Assembly: GCF_000011085.1 (NCBI RefSeq)
Contig: NC_006396.1
Span: 3,067,725-3,131,724 of the forward strand
DNA length: 64,000 nucleotides
DNA from: Haloarcula marismortui ATCC 43049
GTDB lineage: Archaea; Halobacteriota; Halobacteria; Halobacteriales; Haloarculaceae
Reading direction: 5' to 3'
Each line of letters begins with the position of its first letter. Position 1 is the stretch's first letter. The position numbers were made by a program, and so were the translations under genes. The notes under the pieces were generated by a model. It searched no databases, was not told the origin of the DNA, and saw nothing but the letters and a program-made list of their open reading frames with translations. Shown here piece after piece: positions 60,681 through 64,000 of this stretch.

Positions 60681-61904
60681 ATGACTACAATCAAGGACAG
60701 CGTCCACGACCATATCGAGGTTCAGGGCGTCGCGGCGGCATTGCTCGACACGCCGCCGGTCCAGCGGCTCCGGCACATCTCCCAGCTCGGCACGGTGACG
60801 CTCGTCTATCCTTCGGCGAACCACACCCGATTCGAGCACTCGCTGGGCGTCTATCACCTCGCAGACCGAGTGCTGTCCCACCTGGGTATCGAGGGCCAGC
60901 AGGCCGAGCGAGTCCGAGCCGCGGCGTTGCTCCACGACGTGGGGCATTCACCGTACAGCCACAACGTCGAGGCGCTCATCCACCGCCGAACGGGCAAGTA
61001 CCACGACGACGTGGACGAACTACTCGGTGACGGCCCTGTCGCACGCGTGCTCACCGAACACGGCCTCAATCCGGACCGCGTGGCCGGCCTCGTTGCCGGC
61101 GAGGGCGAACTGGGCCAGCTCGTCTCCGGCGAACTGGATGTCGACCGGATGGACTATCTGGTCCGCGACGCCCACCACACGGGCGTTCCATACGGGACTA
61201 TCGACCACGAGCGGCTGGTCCGGGAGCTGTGTTTTGTCGACGGTGAACTCGTCCTCGATGAGGGGAACGTCCAGACGGCCGAGTCGCTCCTGCTCGCACG
61301 GGCGCTGATGAACCCCACTGTCTACCAGCACCACGTCGCCCGCATCGCCAAGTCGATGCTGCGGCGCGGGACCGAAGAACTACTCGCCGCGACTGATACA
61401 ACGGCCGAGACGCTTCGCCGGTGGGACGATAACGACCTGCTCGTGGCGCTCAGACAGTGCGACGCGACGGCGGCGTACGCACGGCGGCTGAGCCAGCGGG
61501 ACCTCTACAAACGCGCCGTCTGGGCGGAGTGGCAGGCCGTGCCCGACGAGGTGCTGGCGGCCGACCACGACGCGGTCGGCGCGATGGAGCAGGCTATCGC
61601 CGACGAAGCGAACGTCGACAGCGACGCCGTTGTGCTCGACATTCCGCCCGAACCGTCGATGACCGAGTCCAGCAGCCGTGTCCTCGTCAACGGTGGGGTC
61701 CGTCGACTCGGTGAACAGTCGACGCTGGTCAACGCCATCCGCGCCGCCCAGCGCGACCAGTGGCGGCTCGGCGTCTATGCGCCGGACGCCGAGAGTGAGC
61801 GGGTCGGCGCGGCGGCCATCCGCGAGTTGGGACTCGACCTCGACGGGGCTCGGGTTCGGGACGTACGGACGGGTATCCATGCGACCCTCGATGAGTTTAA
61901 CTGA
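60681..61904 (+). CDS. HD-domain phosphohydrolase
   Basis: The protein has 407 residues (MTTIKDSVHDHIEVQGVAAA). The HD motif is at His85-Asp86 in AALLHDVGHSPYSH, with the other histidine in NHTRFEHSLGVYHLA and the aspartate in SGELDVDRMDYLVRDA. It matches the SAMHD1/dGTPase-like archaeal family (HD superfamily). It likely hydrolyses nucleoside triphosphates or nucleotides. The amidohydrolase gene starts 21 bases downstream, so they are probably one unit. Confidence 0.88.
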   Translation: MTTIKDSVHDHIEVQGVAAALLDTPPVQRLRHISQLGTVTLVYPSANHTRFEHSLGVYHLADRVLSHLGIEGQQAERVRAAALLHDVGHSPYSHNVEALIHRRTGKYHDDVDELLGDGPVARVLTEHGLNPDRVAGLVAGEGELGQLVSGELDVDRMDYLVRDAHHTGVPYGTIDHERLVRELCFVDGELVLDEGNVQTAESLLLARALMNPTVYQHHVARIAKSMLRRGTEELLAATDTTAETLRRWDDNDLLVALRQCDATAAYARRLSQRDLYKRAVWAEWQAVPDEVLAADHDAVGAMEQAIADEANVDSDAVVLDIPPEPSMTESSSRVLVNGGVRRLGEQSTLVNAIRAAQRDQWRLGVYAPDAESERVGAAAIRELGLDLDGARVRDVRTGIHATLDEFN

Positions 61905-61925
61905 GAGAACGGGCGAACAGGGAGT

Positions 61926-62951
61926 GTGATTCTGGAAGGGACGATTCTGACGGGGCGGTCGTTCAAGGCCGTCGAGGGCCGTGTCGTCGTCGAAGACGGG
62001 GAGATAACCGCTGTCGAGGAAACCGCGGTCGACAGCGACGACATCGTAGCGCCGGCGTTCGTCAACGCCCACACGCATATCGGCGATTCCATCGCCAAGG
62101 AGGCCGGCGAGGGGCTCTCGCTCGAAGAACTCGTCGCCCCGCCGGACGGCCTGAAACATCGACTCCTCCACGATGCGAGCCGAGACGAATTAGTGGCCGC
62201 GATGGAGCGGACGCTGTCGTTCATGGAGCAGGCCGGGACTGGTGCATTCATCGAGTTCCGGGAAGGCGGTGTCGAGGGCGTCCGCGCGATACAGGACGCG
62301 CTGTCCGACTCACCGCTTGAGAGCGTCGTTCTCGGGCGCGAGACGACTGACGCGATGGAACTGGGCGACGGGTTCGGCGCGAGCGGGGCCAACGACAGTG
62401 AGTTCGGGGCGGAGCGACGCGCGACGCGACAGGCCGGGAAGCTGTTCGGCATCCACGCGGGCGAGGTCGATAGCTCCGACATCAATCCCGCCCTTGACCT
62501 CGACCCCGATTTCCTCGTCCACATGGTTCACGCCAAGTCGCTGCATCTCGAACGGGTCGCCGACAGCGAAATCCCCGTTGTGGTCTGTCCCCGGTCGAAC
62601 ATCGTCACCGGCGTTGGCCGTCCGCCGGTCGAAGCACTGGCTGACCGGACGACGGTCGCACTCGGGACGGACAATGTCATGCTCAACAGCCCGTCGATGT
62701 TCCGCGAGATGGAGTTCACCGCGAAGCTGTACGACCTCTCAGCCCGCGAGGTGTTGCGGATGGCCACAGTCAACGGAGCCGAAATCTCGGGGCTTGGCGG
62801 CGGACTCATCAAGACCGGACAACCGGCACGCCTGCTGGTGCTCGACGGGGATTCGGACAATCTCTGCGGCGCACAGAACCCCGTTCGGGCAGTCGTTCGT
62901 CGGGCAGGGACGGCCGACGTTCGACGAGTCGTCCATCCGATGACGGAATAA
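61926..62951 (+). CDS. Amidohydrolase family protein (cytosine/adenosine-deaminase-like)
   Basis: The protein has 341 residues and starts at a GTG (MILEGTILTGRSFKAVEGRV). The N-terminal metal motif AHTHIGDS (HxH), a further histidine in GIHAGEVDS, HMVHAKS and the aspartate in LGTDNVMLN complete the mononuclear amidohydrolase site. It is likely a deaminase or hydrolase of a nucleobase-related compound, in line with the HD hydrolase upstream. GTG is the best start: the beta-sandwich domain begins there. Confidence 0.85.
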   Translation: MILEGTILTGRSFKAVEGRVVVEDGEITAVEETAVDSDDIVAPAFVNAHTHIGDSIAKEAGEGLSLEELVAPPDGLKHRLLHDASRDELVAAMERTLSFMEQAGTGAFIEFREGGVEGVRAIQDALSDSPLESVVLGRETTDAMELGDGFGASGANDSEFGAERRATRQAGKLFGIHAGEVDSSDINPALDLDPDFLVHMVHAKSLHLERVADSEIPVVVCPRSNIVTGVGRPPVEALADRTTVALGTDNVMLNSPSMFREMEFTAKLYDLSAREVLRMATVNGAEISGLGGGLIKTGQPARLLVLDGDSDNLCGAQNPVRAVVRRAGTADVRRVVHPMTE

Positions 62952-62984
62952 TTCTTATCACTGCGGGAATAGTATCTTCGGGCA

Positions 62985-63437
62985 ATGCCCTCCACCACCG
63001 ACCGCGCCCTGAGTACACCACTGAAAATACTCCTGTATGGCCTGTTAGGGCTGGTCTCGTTGTTTGTCGTCATCGCGGCTGTGAGAGTTGCGTTCGGACT
63101 GTTCTTCGGTCTCATCGGTCTCATACTGGGACTCCTCTCTCTGGCTGCCACCATCGGGTTCATAGTGGCCATCGGCTACGCCGTGTACTGGGTCGTGTCA
63201 GAGGTTTTCGGTCAGGACGAGGCAACGGCGTCGGCGACTGACGCGTCACGGGCACAGGCCGCACACACGACTGGCGAGGCCAACGAAACAGACCCCGTCG
63301 ATCGGCTCTCTGAGCGCTACGCTAACGGGGAGATAACCGAGGCAGAACTGGAACGCCGACTCGAACAGGCCCTTGACGGCCCGTCCGTGGATGACTCCGG
63401 GACAGCGGAGTTCGAACGGGACCGAGAGTTGAACTGA
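62985..63437 (+). CDS. SHOCT domain membrane protein
   Basis: The protein has 150 residues with two or three helices (LLYGLLGLVSLFVVIAAVRV and LIGLILGLLSLAATIGFIVA), then a soluble acidic linker and a C-terminal SHOCT motif (DPVDRLSERYANGEITEAEL). SHOCT segments bind or tether partners. It stands alone; a TATA-like ATTCTTAT precedes it. Confidence 0.8.
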   Translation: MPSTTDRALSTPLKILLYGLLGLVSLFVVIAAVRVAFGLFFGLIGLILGLLSLAATIGFIVAIGYAVYWVVSEVFGQDEATASATDASRAQAAHTTGEANETDPVDRLSERYANGEITEAELERRLEQALDGPSVDDSGTAEFERDRELN

Positions 63438-63509
63438 GCACTACCCTGCTTGGCTGTTTCATGTTACCCCTTACCAAACTATATCCGTTCAGCCAGTCAA
63501 TAGTACAGT

Positions 63510-63989
63510 ATGTACAACAGGATACTGGTACCGACTGACGGATCAGCGGGGTCGAGAGATATACTCACACACGCTGAGGCGCTTGCAACGGCTCACGACA
63601 GTGAGATTCACGCGCTGTACGTCGTCGACATCGGTCGGTTCTCCACGCTCCCGCACGAGCCGACGTGGGAGGGCGTCACCGACTCGCTTCACCGCGAAGG
63701 TGAGATGGCGCTGGACATGGTGGAACGTCTTGTTGCCGACGACGTGACTGTCACGCGAGCCACGGCCGAGGGAAGCCCAAGCCGGGAAATCGTCGAGTAC
63801 GCGAGCCAGCACGGCTGTGACCTCATCGTGATGGGGACCCACGGTCGCGGCGGCATCGACCGCCTGTTGCTGGGCAGCGTCGCCGAACGGGTCGTCCGGT
63901 CAGCCCACGTCCCAGTCGTCACCGTTCCGGTGGAGACAGCGATGCAAGACCTCCCGGAGGATGAGCAGCCTGCCGGCGTCCCACAGTGA
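63510..63989 (+). CDS. Universal stress protein, single domain
   Basis: The protein has 159 residues (MYNRILVPTDGSAGSRDILT) with the ATP-binding signature GTHGRGGIDRLLLGSVAERV. It is a typical cytoplasmic Usp. A TATA-like ACTATATCC lies about 25-30 nt upstream. It is the third Usp gene of the window, after 27254 and 27912. Confidence 0.9.
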   Translation: MYNRILVPTDGSAGSRDILTHAEALATAHDSEIHALYVVDIGRFSTLPHEPTWEGVTDSLHREGEMALDMVERLVADDVTVTRATAEGSPSREIVEYASQHGCDLIVMGTHGRGGIDRLLLGSVAERVVRSAHVPVVTVPVETAMQDLPEDEQPAGVPQ

Positions 63990-64000
63990 CGTGTCCCCTG

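Overview
The window is a chromosomal segment of a haloarchaeon, most likely Haloarcula. The proteins are strongly acidic, base composition is GC-rich, and many genes have AT-rich TATA-like boxes 20-30 nt before the start codon (leaderless transcripts). Archaeal genes include aIF2-alpha, Nop10, S27e, L44e and PAN. The L44e protein looks like the 92-residue Haloarcula form, and one gene belongs to the family named after Haloarcula hispanica HAH_0734. There are no rRNAs, CRISPR arrays or complete insertion sequences. Coding density is high, and the only gap above 300 bases (about 36425-36844) holds an initiator tRNA.

Layout. 1-4.5 kb: PspA-like protein, a hydrolase, two tiny membrane proteins, then the pyrG-guaA(B)-small protein operon. 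4.5-10.5 kb: MBL hydrolase, GCS2-type ligase, aldo/keto reductase, Tat-exported propeller protein and a degenerate MoaB-like protein. 10.5-14.4 kb: zinc-finger microprotein, 7TM histidine kinase, SDR and a type I IPP isomerase homologue. 14.4-18.2 kb: a probable anaerobic-respiration island. It holds two HTH_10 regulators (one with four cysteines, NarO-like), an SRPBCC protein, a CGCGG-type candidate RiPP precursor directly followed by a radical SAM/twitch protein, and DUF2249. Four of these genes carry a CGAA-N4-TTCG palindrome 38-44 nt before the start codon. 18.2-29.5 kb: wHTH/membrane pair, aminotransferase, a thiolase with both catalytic cysteines replaced by serine plus a fossil thiolase 3' end, metallophosphoesterase, FAD amine-oxidase-like protein, a threonine-synthase-like protein without the PLP lysine, a zinc alcohol dehydrogenase and universal stress proteins. 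29.5-32.7 kb: PAC2, Nop10, aIF2-alpha, S27e and L44e in one translation operon. 32.7-42.4 kb: DUF2298/GT2/GtrA surface-glycan genes, tRNA-iMet with degenerate 3'-end repeats, hpt, a large membrane protein pair, and two type IV pilins around a DUF7344-type regulator. 42.6-50.6 kb: a nine-gene Mrp/Mnh cation/proton antiporter operon (E-F-G-A'-B-C-D-D-D). 50.7-56.7 kb: coaBC and a DUF58/DUF4129 membrane operon. 56.7-64 kb: HtpX-like protease, a flavoprotein, PAN, DUF420, HD hydrolase, amidohydrolase, SHOCT protein and a USP.

The most promising candidate for an under-described system is the 15-18.2 kb island: a candidate post-translationally modified peptide and its radical SAM enzyme, apparently wired by a shared palindrome to an oxygen/redox-type regulator and DUF2249. 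Second to it is a series of enzyme homologues lacking textbook catalytic residues: thiolase, threonine synthase, IPP isomerase, MoaB, thioredoxin reductase and one antiporter D subunit. Family and DUF assignments come from memory of motifs; no database search was run.
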